NCBI RefSeq assembly: GCF_026013365.1
Contig: NZ_JAPDOE010000001.1
Location: 1,736,001-1,800,000 of the forward strand
Direction of reading: 5' to 3'
Length of the DNA: 64,000 bases
From: Paenibacillus sp. LS1
GTDB lineage: Bacteria; Bacillota; Bacilli; Paenibacillales; Paenibacillaceae
Shown here: in pieces, positions 1 through 8,327 of the stretch
How the letters are laid out: each line of letters opens with the position of its first letter
How positions within the stretch are numbered: position 1 is the stretch's first letter
Position numbers and translations under genes: made by a program
The notes under the pieces: generated by a model
What the model saw: the letters and a program-made list of their open reading frames with translations, nothing else
The model's database searches: none
Told to the model about the DNA's origin: nothing

Positions 1-1206
1 AATAATGTTATAGTCAGGCAGGATTGCTGCGAACATCTCCAAAAATTGGGTCTGTAGCTTAACTGGTGCAGTAAAGTGCAAATTTTTGAATCGACATTTA
101 AATTGTTGCTCCGCTGTTCGAATAACATGTCGAAGGAAAGCACCCAAGATGTCGCTTCGACTGACAATAGCTGTATTCCCCTCGGAATCAATCAGTTCCT
201 CGTTGATTTTGTAGTTGTTAACCCACCGTTTGATTCCTCTCAATACACTGGCCCGAGTTCCCCCAAATTCGTAATCTCCAATAGCTTCCTCGCCAAAAGC
301 ATAAACAATATGATTCAAATCTGAACAATCCAAGACACGAACTGCAGTTGGAAGAACTTCGCTCCACTCCCTACCCTTGCGTTGTGGAAAAGCTACATAA
401 TTAATTTTATTCAATTGAATGGAAGAACTGTAACCTGTGTCAGGATTGGATACATACCTGTTATCCAAATAAGCCCCTGCAGTCGTATTGGATGTCCCAA
501 AATCAATGGCTAGTACAGTCTCAGTTGTCTCTGTCTCTTTAATGATTAGTTCGGAGACAGAGACATCAGATACATGAAAATTGAGAGGGAGAAGAGGTCT
601 ATCACTGTAGTAAGTGTTATAGAAATAATCCGAATCTTTTTTCTTCACAAATAACAGGCTATAATTCTGATTCGATGTTTCTATTAGATCTGTATCCTCG
701 TCACGGGACAAATAGAATGTACCCGAATGTTGTTCATCTTTGATCAAGTTTAAAATACCGCATAATTGACCTAATCCATTCACCAGCAAAACGTTGGAGG
801 TATTCAGCCAGCCCTCATCGGAATGGATCAAATAACGATCAATTCTCCCCGTACGTACGCCTTTATACAATGTTAATCTAGCTGGGACACGTATACTGCC
901 ACTCTCCGACCTTCGTTCTTTCCAGAATCGAGACAGTACTGATTCGATTCGTTCGAATCCACCTGGCTGATGACGCGTAATTAGGAAATGCTCGTCCGCA
1001 CTTCTGAATCTCATGATCAAGTCAATCAATGCGCTTCGATCTAAACGATTAGCCAATCCTTCTACCAGACGCTGTTTATTGCATATTTCAGTCAATTGGA
1101 ACGTCGTCATTTGTTCCAGTTCTACTCTTGTATACCTAGTTGCGAATGGATTGCCTCTGAAATCCGCGGCTGGATGATTCAGCCTGTACGTATAGTGTCC
1201 ATTCAT
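1..1206 (-). CDS. Hsp70/actin-fold ATPase-like protein, C-terminus beyond the window edge
   Basis: The frame is open from ATG at 1206 to base 1, giving 402 visible codons, so the 3' end lies outside the window. Around residues 232-250 there is a clear phosphate-1 motif of the Hsp70/actin superfamily (AIDFGTSNTTAG). About 230 residues of unrecognised sequence precede it, so this is not a plain DnaK. It is the most downstream visible gene of a leftward run that also encodes a J-domain protein, FHA proteins, PP2C proteins and sheath- and tube-like proteins. An AAAGGA site lies about 12 bases before the start. By analogy with Hsp70-J pairs it could refold or dismantle the contractile structure; that role is inference. 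Confidence 0.75.
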   Translation of the reverse strand, partial: MNGHYTYRLNHPAADFRGNPFATRYTRVELEQMTTFQLTEICNKQRLVEGLANRLDRSALIDLIMRFRSADEHFLITRHQPGGFERIESVLSRFWKERRSESGSIRVPARLTLYKGVRTGRIDRYLIHSDEGWLNTSNVLLVNGLGQLCGILNLIKDEQHSGTFYLSRDEDTDLIETSNQNYSLLFVKKKDSDYFYNTYYSDRPLLPLNFHVSDVSVSELIIKETETTETVLAIDFGTSNTTAGAYLDNRYVSNPDTGYSSSIQLNKINYVAFPQRKGREWSEVLPTAVRVLDCSDLNHIVYAFGEEAIGDYEFGGTRASVLRGIKRWVNNYKINEELIDSEGNTAIVSRSDILGAFLRHVIRTAEQQFKCRFKNLHFTAPVKLQTQFLEMFAAILPDYNII

Positions 1207-1244
1207 CTCTCACATGTCCTTTCATCCAAGCAGACACCCTGCAT

Positions 1245-1934
1245 TTAATACAGTGCGATTGCCTCAATTCGCATGGTTGTTTCTTCTTCCATAATTCCAA
1301 AATGATGCTTCCAATAGAACTCAATACTGAAATGAAGTGGTAAGAATAAATTCATAATGAGATCTACTTTGGAACGAGCGAAAGTTGTTTCTTCCTGTCC
1401 CATATAAATAAGAAGTTCATTTTTTTCTTCACAATTGGCATAAATGATTGATCTCTTAAAGATCCTGTTCATCGTTTGCTTCATAAAATGAATTGTTTCA
1501 CCTGTCTCATAAACCATTAATAGTTTTTCACATATAACATCCCGTTCTTCCCTATCTAAAGAATGAAATGAATTGGCTACTTGTTCACCATAGGCTCCAT
1601 TTTTGATGTCTCTGCTGAGAAAACGAATATAGAACTCACGTTTGTTCATCCCTTGATAGAGATCCATTTCTCCCAGAAAATGAACCATAATATCGAATAG
1701 ATTTTCCCTAAGTTCATATACTTCTTCATTATCTGGCAGAAAGAGTTCTTTAAATATGGAATAAAAACGATAATAGGGATTCACTTCAACCGTTTGTTCG
1801 ATCTCTGTTACATTCAGATTCTCCAGACTCAATTCCATATAGGGAGAATAGGTGGTAGCAGGAATATATTTGATGCTACCTTGGTCTATATTATTGGCTT
1901 GTGCCTGTAGCATGATATCCCAGATGTAGTTCAT
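1245..1934 (-). CDS. Unrecognised protein, possible baseplate-type component of the contractile cluster
   Basis: About 229 residues, no signal peptide or membrane segment. I chose the ATG at 1934 because GAGGGA sits 8 bases before it and the start overlaps the stop of the upstream gene as ATGA, the mark of translational coupling; an ATG at 1940 is too close to that ribosome site. I do not recognise a family. The C-terminus, with an LPLH segment followed by an acidic amphipathic strand ending in IEAIALY, is loosely reminiscent of phage and type VI baseplate wedge proteins, but this is only an impression. Its position between an unknown 439-residue protein and an Hsp70-like ATPase says it belongs to the sheath/tube operon. 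Confidence 0.7.
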   Translation of the reverse strand: MNYIWDIMLQAQANNIDQGSIKYIPATTYSPYMELSLENLNVTEIEQTVEVNPYYRFYSIFKELFLPDNEEVYELRENLFDIMVHFLGEMDLYQGMNKREFYIRFLSRDIKNGAYGEQVANSFHSLDREERDVICEKLLMVYETGETIHFMKQTMNRIFKRSIIYANCEEKNELLIYMGQEETTFARSKVDLIMNLFLPLHFSIEFYWKHHFGIMEEETTMRIEAIALY

Positions 1935-3250
1935 AGGCATGTTCCCTCACAACAATATTCTGGCAAGTATCTCTGGACTTCAGCCACAAGGAAACTCAAT
2001 ACATCAGTATGTAAAAATTCCGGAATGGAAGACTGAATTCCCTTATCAACCCTAATACTTAAGTTCATGACAGGTTTCCCATGCTTCGTACGTATACTGT
2101 CGCTCACGAATGTATTCAGTGGATAGGTGACAGATTTCTCTTTCGTCACTATCTTCACCTTACCCTCTAACGGATCTTCGACTTTAATATCAACTAGTTC
2201 AAAACCTTTCAATGCTTCCAAAGAATTAAGGATACGTGTTATTTCTGCCTTCGATCGAATGCCCCGACTTTGTCCCTCTGCAAAACGGGTTACAAATGTC
2301 TCCTGTCTATGATTGGAACATACGGGATATGGAAAATGGCTCAAATTTGTAGTAGAGGGGTTTGTAATTTTCAACATATTCCAATCTCCCGATGCATCTC
2401 GGGGTGTTACTATAATTAATTTATCTTCGGTTCGTTGAATGTAGCGTATATCTCCTTGAGTTCCATCCACCAAATAGCCATGTTCTGTCCCTTCTTTACG
2501 TAAAGAAAGCGTGTGTTCGTAATTGACCCGATCAATTGCGGGCATAGGAAACCCTGTATTACGTTGAGTTATGGACTCCAGATTCCATAACGGAATAATG
2601 TCAGAGCGTTTATAGGCATCATACTCTTCCAATGAAATGGATATTTCTTTGATTTCCTCATGAACCGCTGGTTCCCCTTCCCCTCCAACAAGAACACAAT
2701 CCACGAATTTGAAGATATAAGGGAAGTTAATAGTTCTCCAACTCACTCCATTCAGCATGAATGCGTGATACAACTTCTCTATTTCTTTAAGGTATGTAAG
2801 ATTTGATTTTAGACGAAAGGTTAAAGGATATGTTCCTGCATTCGTGGTCAATATCCCCTTAAATGTCCGATCACTTTCGAGTAAACGTCTGATTTGTTCA
2901 GTCTCCAGTTCAAGAAACAATGTAAACAGTGAAAGCTCCCCTCCATCACGGACAACCTGCACAACACCACTCACATCCAATATTTGATTGTCCAAATCGG
3001 AAGCAATAACCGGACTTAAAAACTCGTGAATTGGATCGTAATCATCACGATTGATCAGAGACGTATAGAAATCAAATTTATCTTCAAGATGCTCCACCTC
3101 ATCAAAAACACGTTGCTCAATTTGCTTGTTCAGCGTCTCCTGATACTCCACAAGATTAAGAAAAACGCCTGTCATGAGATCTTTGAGCATGCGGCGTTGT
3201 TCGAGATCCTCCATCTTGTTAAGACGGTCACGAATCATGTCTTTCATCAT
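1931..3250 (-). CDS. Unrecognised 439-residue protein of the contractile cluster
   Basis: Cytoplasmic-looking protein without signal or transmembrane segments. The N-terminal 60 residues are charged and probably coiled-coil; the rest is mixed alpha/beta. The start ATG at 3250 overlaps the upstream stop as ATGA and is preceded by GGAGG six bases away; its own stop overlaps the next start the same way. Such tight coupling on both sides suggests fixed stoichiometry with its neighbours, as expected for structural or assembly proteins. I cannot assign a family from sequence alone; a baseplate or assembly role in the contractile apparatus is inferred only from context. Confidence 0.75.
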   Translation of the reverse strand: MMKDMIRDRLNKMEDLEQRRMLKDLMTGVFLNLVEYQETLNKQIEQRVFDEVEHLEDKFDFYTSLINRDDYDPIHEFLSPVIASDLDNQILDVSGVVQVVRDGGELSLFTLFLELETEQIRRLLESDRTFKGILTTNAGTYPLTFRLKSNLTYLKEIEKLYHAFMLNGVSWRTINFPYIFKFVDCVLVGGEGEPAVHEEIKEISISLEEYDAYKRSDIIPLWNLESITQRNTGFPMPAIDRVNYEHTLSLRKEGTEHGYLVDGTQGDIRYIQRTEDKLIIVTPRDASGDWNMLKITNPSTTNLSHFPYPVCSNHRQETFVTRFAEGQSRGIRSKAEITRILNSLEALKGFELVDIKVEDPLEGKVKIVTKEKSVTYPLNTFVSDSIRTKHGKPVMNLSIRVDKGIQSSIPEFLHTDVLSFLVAEVQRYLPEYCCEGTCL

Positions 3251-5103
3251 GAATCTCCTCCTTCCGATGACTCCTGTTCGTTCACGTCAGTCTCCGTGGT
3301 GTCGGTGCTTCCGTCAGCCTTGGAGGCTGAATTACTGCTGGCATTACTTGTCGTTTTTCCAGCAGAAGCACCTGAGCCAGAAGTATCCACACTGCCACTT
3401 CCAGCTGAGGTGACATTACCAGTGGAAGCACCATTCCCCACTGTATTGCCTGCGCTCATACTTCCCGTACTCCCGGTCATATCTGAGGTCATACCCGATG
3501 TATTTGCTGTATCTAATCCTGCCGTATTCTGCGTAAGATCAGCCGCCGGTACAGGTGGGTTCAATTTTTCATCCAACTTGTTTATTTTCCGCTCCATGGC
3601 CAGCACGCGTTCCAACATATCGATCTCCTGATAAATTTCCTGTGCCGAAGCATAGGCATCCATGGCTCCACTATAGTCTCCAGCTTCATTGAAGCGGTCA
3701 CCCTTCTGTTCCAGCGTATCTGCTTGAAGCTGCCGGGATTGCCGTTTGATATCTGCACGTTTGGTCTCGGCCGTCTCCAGTTGCGTAGCAATTTCCTTCA
3801 GCGCATCCTTGTAAGCTGTCTCCGTCGCGGCTGTTCTGGCCCTTTTATACAAAATGATCGCTCCACTGTAATCTCCGTTCTGGAGTTTCAGATCGCCCTC
3901 GGTGATCCAGTCTTGCACTTGCTGGAAAGTCGTCATCTGCTCCAGGCGCTCCTGAATAACTTCCCGGTTGAACATGCTATAGGATTCAGACAATTCTAAT
4001 GCTTTGTTGTAACTCGCGGTTGCTTTGGTAATGTCGCCTTCTTTCAGGTGAGCTTCCCCATCAACCAGCGTCTGAGCAGCAGCCATTTTCGCAGTCAACA
4101 GCTTTTTATGTATAGGGTCCTTGATTTTGATGGAATTATTGCGCGCCAGACTGTAGTCCGAGACTGCCTTGGCATACTCTTGTTCCTTGACGTACTGGTC
4201 TGCGGTCTGTTCATATTGCAGCATATCTACGGCCAATTCAGCTTTTTTCGCTGCACTTTTCACCGCGTAGAATATGCCGGCTCCACCAAAAATCAGGAGC
4301 ATAACCAGCATGATGGCAATCCGCTTAATCCATTTCTTACGGTTCTTGGGCTCTTCATGAAAAATCTTGTTCACATATATGGCTGCCGCACTATAATTCT
4401 CGATACGGGCACGCTGCTTGCTAAGCATCACTTCTTCAAGCGTATCCGCCAGCGTCTGCGGGTCATTGGCACCTTCAACCGCATCGATCATCTCGGCATC
4501 CTGAACACCTTCCCATAATCCAGGGGTGCAAAGCACAAGAACATCGCCATCGGCCAGCTTGATCTTATCCGATACATACGGCTTGATCATGCCAGGTTTG
4601 CCCGCATATTCATTCAGATTACCGCGTTCATCATGCTGATCCACACGATCCTCTGCAATCTGGCCTTCGGCTGCCAGCTGAGCAGCAACGCTGTGATCCT
4701 TGCTTTTTAATGCAAGTCGATTTCCACGAAAATGATACAACCGGCTGTGTCCGGCAGATGCCCACACCATACGTGTATAGTCTGTCACAACAATGACGAA
4801 TCCCGCTTTGAGCCTGACTCGGCGACTTTCATACTGAAGCCATTCATGTGCAATCTTGATATATTCTGTTAGTCTGCGTTTGGACATGGTTGGCTTTTCC
4901 AAAAAGGATTCCAGAATGGTCTGCACTGTGATCTGTGCGCTATTCACTTCCGTATCCGTATCCAGGCCATCTGCAATGACATAACAGGCCCAATCTTCCA
5001 GCTCAACGCAGCCGTAGAAATCCCGATTTTTCAGGAAAGATCCCGCTTCCGAGACAAAAGCCGTCTTGAATTCACTGTTCTCCTTCCTCATCCGTCTCCC
5101 CAT
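3247..5103 (-). CDS. Degenerate PP2C-like domain, one transmembrane helix and extracytoplasmic TPR repeats
   Basis: Residues ~10-245 follow the PP2C order: an ADG motif (~44-46), a GHS where active enzymes have GDS (~118-120), TPG where they have SDG (~193-195), and EN in place of the final DN (~235-236). Several metal-binding Asp residues are therefore missing, which suggests a pseudophosphatase. A hydrophobic segment at ~262-280 is followed by about four TPR-like helix pairs (~285-500) with repeated GDYSGA signatures, then a Ser/Gly/Thr-rich low-complexity tail. Start at 5103 has AGGGAAGGG upstream; 5091 is an alternative. It lies directly after a PP2C with a full motif set and probably senses or scaffolds at the membrane. 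Confidence 0.85.
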   Translation of the reverse strand: MGRRMRKENSEFKTAFVSEAGSFLKNRDFYGCVELEDWACYVIADGLDTDTEVNSAQITVQTILESFLEKPTMSKRRLTEYIKIAHEWLQYESRRVRLKAGFVIVVTDYTRMVWASAGHSRLYHFRGNRLALKSKDHSVAAQLAAEGQIAEDRVDQHDERGNLNEYAGKPGMIKPYVSDKIKLADGDVLVLCTPGLWEGVQDAEMIDAVEGANDPQTLADTLEEVMLSKQRARIENYSAAAIYVNKIFHEEPKNRKKWIKRIAIMLVMLLIFGGAGIFYAVKSAAKKAELAVDMLQYEQTADQYVKEQEYAKAVSDYSLARNNSIKIKDPIHKKLLTAKMAAAQTLVDGEAHLKEGDITKATASYNKALELSESYSMFNREVIQERLEQMTTFQQVQDWITEGDLKLQNGDYSGAIILYKRARTAATETAYKDALKEIATQLETAETKRADIKRQSRQLQADTLEQKGDRFNEAGDYSGAMDAYASAQEIYQEIDMLERVLAMERKINKLDEKLNPPVPAADLTQNTAGLDTANTSGMTSDMTGSTGSMSAGNTVGNGASTGNVTSAGSGSVDTSGSGASAGKTTSNASSNSASKADGSTDTTETDVNEQESSEGGDS

Positions 5104-5131
5104 TTCCCTTCCCTGTGCGTTGCCTGATCCG

Positions 5132-6001
5132 TTACCATCCTTGCTCCAAAATGATAATCGTGGCATTATCCTGATGCACGAGCTGTTTTTCTTCAATCAA
5201 ATCAATGATGGTCTGGGCTGCATCAAATGGCGACATGTCTTTCGCCAGTATAGTTTCCAGTTCCATCTCAGTAAGGGAGTTGTATACCCCGTCACTGCAT
5301 AACACAATCTTGTCCGCCGGCTGCAGTGCAAACGGCTCGTCCGCGATTTCCATTTGTTTAAAATGGTCGTACCCCAAATAGTTGACCAGCCTTTTGCGCT
5401 GCGGATTATCCAACGCCTCCTGCTCCGATATCTCTCCAGACATATACTGTTCTTCGAGTTGAGTTTCCAGTGTATGTTTATGATTGATAGCAAGTAGCTC
5501 ACCTTTGCGAAACACGGCCAAAATGCTGTCCCCTACTGCTCCCCAATACAGCTCCCTGCCCTTGATCATGGCTGATACCAGCGTCGTTCCTCCAGGAACG
5601 CCAAGTAAATTGCGAAGAATCGCCTGGTTTGCCGCATGGGAAGAAGCATCCCAAAACTCTCCCGGATCAGGAAACCGCTCCAACTCTTCAAACTCACGGA
5701 TAAATGTTTCTACAGCAGTTGTACTGGCTACTTTCCCACCAGATAAACCGCTAATTCCATCGGCAAGTACCGCAAGTACACCATATGGCTCCACGGCACA
5801 GGCAAAATAATCATCCTGCTCACTGCGAGCACCAATGGTCTGTCCATTCCCGATCTGAACACCTACTGGCCTATCGTCACGTTGCCTTACCGGAATCCGG
5901 CTTCGGACGAATAACAACAACCAGATCGACAAACAGCCTGCTGCCAGAACCCAATAAGGCGTTAGCTCCTTGTCGTGCCACAAGATCATAAAGGTATTCA
6001 C
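5132..6001 (-). CDS. Membrane-anchored PP2C-family protein phosphatase
   Basis: A short N-terminal transmembrane segment (~13-30) is followed by a PP2C domain with the expected motifs in order: GARSEQDD, ADGISG, GTTL, WGAVGDS, CSDGVYNS and the C-terminal DNATIIIL. PP2C enzymes remove phosphate from Ser/Thr using two metal ions held by these Asp residues. I prefer the GTG at 6001, which overlaps the upstream stop as GTGA and has GGGAG five bases before it; ATG at 6013 is the alternative. It pairs naturally with the kinase at 13302-14291 and the FHA proteins next door, as in the phosphorylation switch (kinase, phosphatase, FHA) known from type VI secretion clusters. Confidence 0.93.
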   Translation of the reverse strand: MNTFMILWHDKELTPYWVLAAGCLSIWLLLFVRSRIPVRQRDDRPVGVQIGNGQTIGARSEQDDYFACAVEPYGVLAVLADGISGLSGGKVASTTAVETFIREFEELERFPDPGEFWDASSHAANQAILRNLLGVPGGTTLVSAMIKGRELYWGAVGDSILAVFRKGELLAINHKHTLETQLEEQYMSGEISEQEALDNPQRKRLVNYLGYDHFKQMEIADEPFALQPADKIVLCSDGVYNSLTEMELETILAKDMSPFDAAQTIIDLIEEKQLVHQDNATIIILEQGW

Positions 6002-6531
6002 TGTTGCTCCCATTCAAAATGCACACCACATAATGGGATGAAAATGAATTTACTCCGTCCCAATTGAATGACGTCGTACGCAGCCAGTTCCACCGGAGAA
6101 TAGACCGCTTCATTGTTGTGATAAGCAAGGCCAGAAGCATCGCCGGGCAGCAGATAGAAATTCCGTTTTTTGGGATCATACACAATCACCGCATGATTAC
6201 GCCTTGAAATCGTGTTATCCCCAAGGATTCGAACATGCATCTCTTCCGAACGTCCAATAAAGTTCTTTTCAGCCATAATTCGATAATCCTGGCCCATCTG
6301 CGGACCTTCGATGCACACCATCCATCCCGTTACCGGTTCAATTCCTGTCGTTTCTCCCAGGTATGGCATCGTTCTGTCATCCTCTGCTGTGCGAGGCGCG
6401 CGTGGGACTGCTCCCGCTGCTTCACTATTGCCGGAGGCCGGTGACTCGACGGCCAGATTGCAATATGGACACGTGTTTCCGTGCCGTCTCGTACTGAACA
6501 TATGTCCGTTTCCACATCTTGTCAGACTCAT
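5998..6531 (-). CDS. Zinc-ribbon plus FHA-domain protein
   Basis: 177 residues. The N-terminus holds a compact ribbon with paired Cys/His (RCGNGHMF ... TCPYC). After a Pro/Ala linker the C-terminal ~110 residues form an FHA domain with the core FIGRSEEM, the SRRNHAVI strand-loop and a conserved Asn in YHNN. FHA domains bind phospho-Thr peptides. The linker carries an acidic DDRTMPYL stretch that could be a kinase target, though that is inference. It overlaps the PP2C gene downstream by four bases. Likely an adaptor that reads the phosphorylation state set by the local kinase and phosphatase. Confidence 0.9.
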   Translation of the reverse strand: MSLTRCGNGHMFSTRRHGNTCPYCNLAVESPASGNSEAAGAVPRAPRTAEDDRTMPYLGETTGIEPVTGWMVCIEGPQMGQDYRIMAEKNFIGRSEEMHVRILGDNTISRRNHAVIVYDPKKRNFYLLPGDASGLAYHNNEAVYSPVELAAYDVIQLGRSKFIFIPLCGVHFEWEQQ

Positions 6532-6574
6532 TTCTTTTCATTCCCCCGTAAGCTTGTATAATGGTACGCCAACG

Positions 6575-7099
6575 TTATTTCACCAAAATTCGGGTATTGG
6601 CAATATAAATTAAGTCCCCTGCCTCAATCAGGCTGGGTTCTTCGATTTCCAATTTGGATGATCTGCTTTGATTTCCCTTACGAACACCTACGCCGCTAGC
6701 CGAGTCAATATCCTCGATAAACCATTGGCCCGAGGCTTTGTTCAGCACAGCATGTTGCGGACTGATGAGGGAGGCATATGGAGTATCGGACAGATCAATG
6801 TCCGCCTCACTGTTCTTCGAACTTTTTCCGATCAATACACTCGTCTCACCCTGAATGTACCATTCCTTCACACTTGTACCGTCGTCGTCCAACAGCACGA
6901 GTTTCACAACACGTGAAGACAACTTCTTCTTTTCCCCCTTGGTGGCAGGTATGTATTTAAAAAATAGGTATGCTCCCCCGGAGAGGACTACAATAATTCC
7001 AGTTATCCATTGGGCACTCATGTCCCGGTTAATGATGAATATGTAATACAGCACGGCTAACGAAATCATGGCGACGCATGCGTCAAGCCCTATCGTCAT
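6575..7099 (-). CDS. Membrane-anchored FHA-domain protein
   Basis: Two hydrophobic segments near the N-terminus (an ~20-residue helix, a short NRDMSAQ turn, then a second helix) place the remainder in the cytoplasm. The C-terminal ~110 residues are an FHA domain with VLIGKSSKNSEADI, the SPQHAVL segment and a final strand IANTRILVK. The ATG at 7099 follows GAGGAAGG by six bases; a GTG at 7120 with GGCGGAGG eight bases upstream is also plausible and would add basic residues before the first helix. It lies between the J-domain gene and the second FHA gene and probably docks phosphorylated partners at the membrane. Confidence 0.88.
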   Translation of the reverse strand: MTIGLDACVAMISLAVLYYIFIINRDMSAQWITGIIVVLSGGAYLFFKYIPATKGEKKKLSSRVVKLVLLDDDGTSVKEWYIQGETSVLIGKSSKNSEADIDLSDTPYASLISPQHAVLNKASGQWFIEDIDSASGVGVRKGNQSRSSKLEIEEPSLIEAGDLIYIANTRILVK

Positions 7100-7168
7100 T
7101 ACCGACCTTCCTCGTCTCACTTCCATAACCTCCGCCTGAACCGGCACGATCCATTACAGGCCACCGGC

Positions 7169-7591
7169 TTACTTTTTTCGAACTCCGAAATATCGGTCAA
7201 ACATGGCGGACATATCCATTCCTTTATTGGGATCGGCTTTGCCACTGTTTGAGCTTTCCTTGCCTTTGGGGCTATAGCCAAAAAATTGTTCAAACTGTTC
7301 CTGCATTCGTGATGGATCAGACCATACCTTCTCGGTATTCGTACTGGATGTTGCTCCTTTTACCCCTTCTGGATTCCCTGTAGATCGAGGTTGTTGATTG
7401 TATGCTGCCCTTAACTCGGGATTTCCGAGTGTGCTGTAGGCCTCATGTACTTGTTTGAAACGCACTTCTGCCTGCGGATCTCCCCCATTAACATCCGGGT
7501 GAAATTTCTTCGCCAATTGACGATAAGCCTTCTTGATCTGCTCCGGAGAAGCTTCACGTTCCACACCAAGCACGGCATAATAATCTTTCAT
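7169..7591 (-). CDS. Small J-domain (DnaJ-like) co-chaperone
   Basis: 140 residues. Residues 1-65 form a complete J domain starting DYYAVLGV and containing the diagnostic HPD tripeptide in [10 protein letters not shown]. There is no Gly/Phe-rich zinc-finger or C-terminal substrate domain as in full DnaJ; the remaining ~75 residues are polar and end in FGVRKK. J domains stimulate ATP hydrolysis by Hsp70. An Hsp70-like ATPase lies in the same run of genes (1-1206), so the two probably work as a dedicated pair. AGGAAC precedes the ATG by nine bases. Confidence 0.93.
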   Translation of the reverse strand: MKDYYAVLGVEREASPEQIKKAYRQLAKKFHPDVNGGDPQAEVRFKQVHEAYSTLGNPELRAAYNQQPRSTGNPEGVKGATSSTNTEKVWSDPSRMQEQFEQFFGYSPKGKESSNSGKADPNKGMDMSAMFDRYFGVRKK

Positions 7592-7636
7592 GGTATTCGT
7601 TCCTGCCTCCCTGCCGTATTCGGGCGTAAATAAAGA

Positions 7637-7660
7637 TTAAGGGGCACCAGGGCCCCTTAA
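7637..7660 (-). terminator. Hairpin between tube gene and J-domain gene
   Basis: A nine-base perfect stem (TTAAGGGGC with GCCCCTTAA) and a short loop lie 57 bases downstream of the tube-like gene. On the minus strand it is followed by a modest U-rich stretch (TCTTTATTT). It may partly terminate so that the sheath and tube, needed in many copies, are made in excess over the regulators downstream. Confidence 0.55.
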
Positions 7661-7717
7661 CATGACAGCGTTATTCTGGGCCAGTCATAACTGACCCGGA
7701 ACATTAGTTGCCCCCTT

Positions 7718-8143
7718 TTATACCGGGAAGCCGCCTTCGATTTTAGTGAATTCAGTTTTGTCTTTTTTCTGTTTGATGAACAGGCTGAATTCACCCACGC
7801 CTTCGGTATCTCCGAAACGCTCTGTGTAATCCACAACGAACGCGTTAGGCAAGTAAATTTTGCGTACCACTTGATCCGCTGCAACCACTTCCAGGGTTAC
7901 TTTACGGTAGCAATCTGCTTTTTCAGCTGGAACAAGGGACCACAGAGCAAGTTTCATCGTGTCATCTGCATTGTCACCGTCTGTTGCTGTAATAATTTTG
8001 CCACTGATGCGAAGTGTTGCACCTACATCTGTGGATCTAGCGTTGGAATCATCTGGCGTATCTGTGTCATACACTACGGTTTGGATATTATCCATTCCCA
8101 ATTCGATTGTTTCTGCGCCTTCTACTTTCAATACAAAACCCAT
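7718..8143 (-). CDS. Hcp/phage-tail-tube-like protein
   Basis: 141 residues, no signal peptide, dominated by predicted beta strands. The order of elements (an N-terminal strand FVLKVEG, an insertion with DVGATLRISGKI, then YRKVTLEVV, KIYLPNAFVVDY and EFSLFIKQKKD) follows that of Hcp and contractile tail-tube proteins, in which the L.NA.V..Y segment and the last strand close the barrel. The length equals the usual 140-170 residues of the family. AAGGAGG lies before the ATG. It sits directly after the sheath-like gene, the standard sheath-tube order of contractile tails. The fold assignment is from pattern and context and needs a structure prediction. Confidence 0.7.
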   Translation of the reverse strand: MGFVLKVEGAETIELGMDNIQTVVYDTDTPDDSNARSTDVGATLRISGKIITATDGDNADDTMKLALWSLVPAEKADCYRKVTLEVVAADQVVRKIYLPNAFVVDYTERFGDTEGVGEFSLFIKQKKDKTEFTKIEGGFPV

Positions 8144-8327
8144 TAATAAAAACCTCCTTAAGATTAGAAAACAATGTGCCCGGCATGCTCTCCATCTGGG
8201 GAGAGGTACCGGAATATATGTATAAGGTCAGCCAATAAAGGCTGCCTCTAACACCAAAATAAATGTCTATAATTCGTTGTTTAAAGAATTATATTCAAAA
8301 TTCAAAACTTGTAATTACTCCAGCCTC

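Noticed and set aside
3026..3631. 201-codon rightward frame opposite the TPR/PP2C-like gene
   Set aside because: It lies entirely antisense to two genes with clear overlaps and domains, and its Leu/Pro/Val-rich content mirrors the Ser/Gly-rich tail on the other strand.
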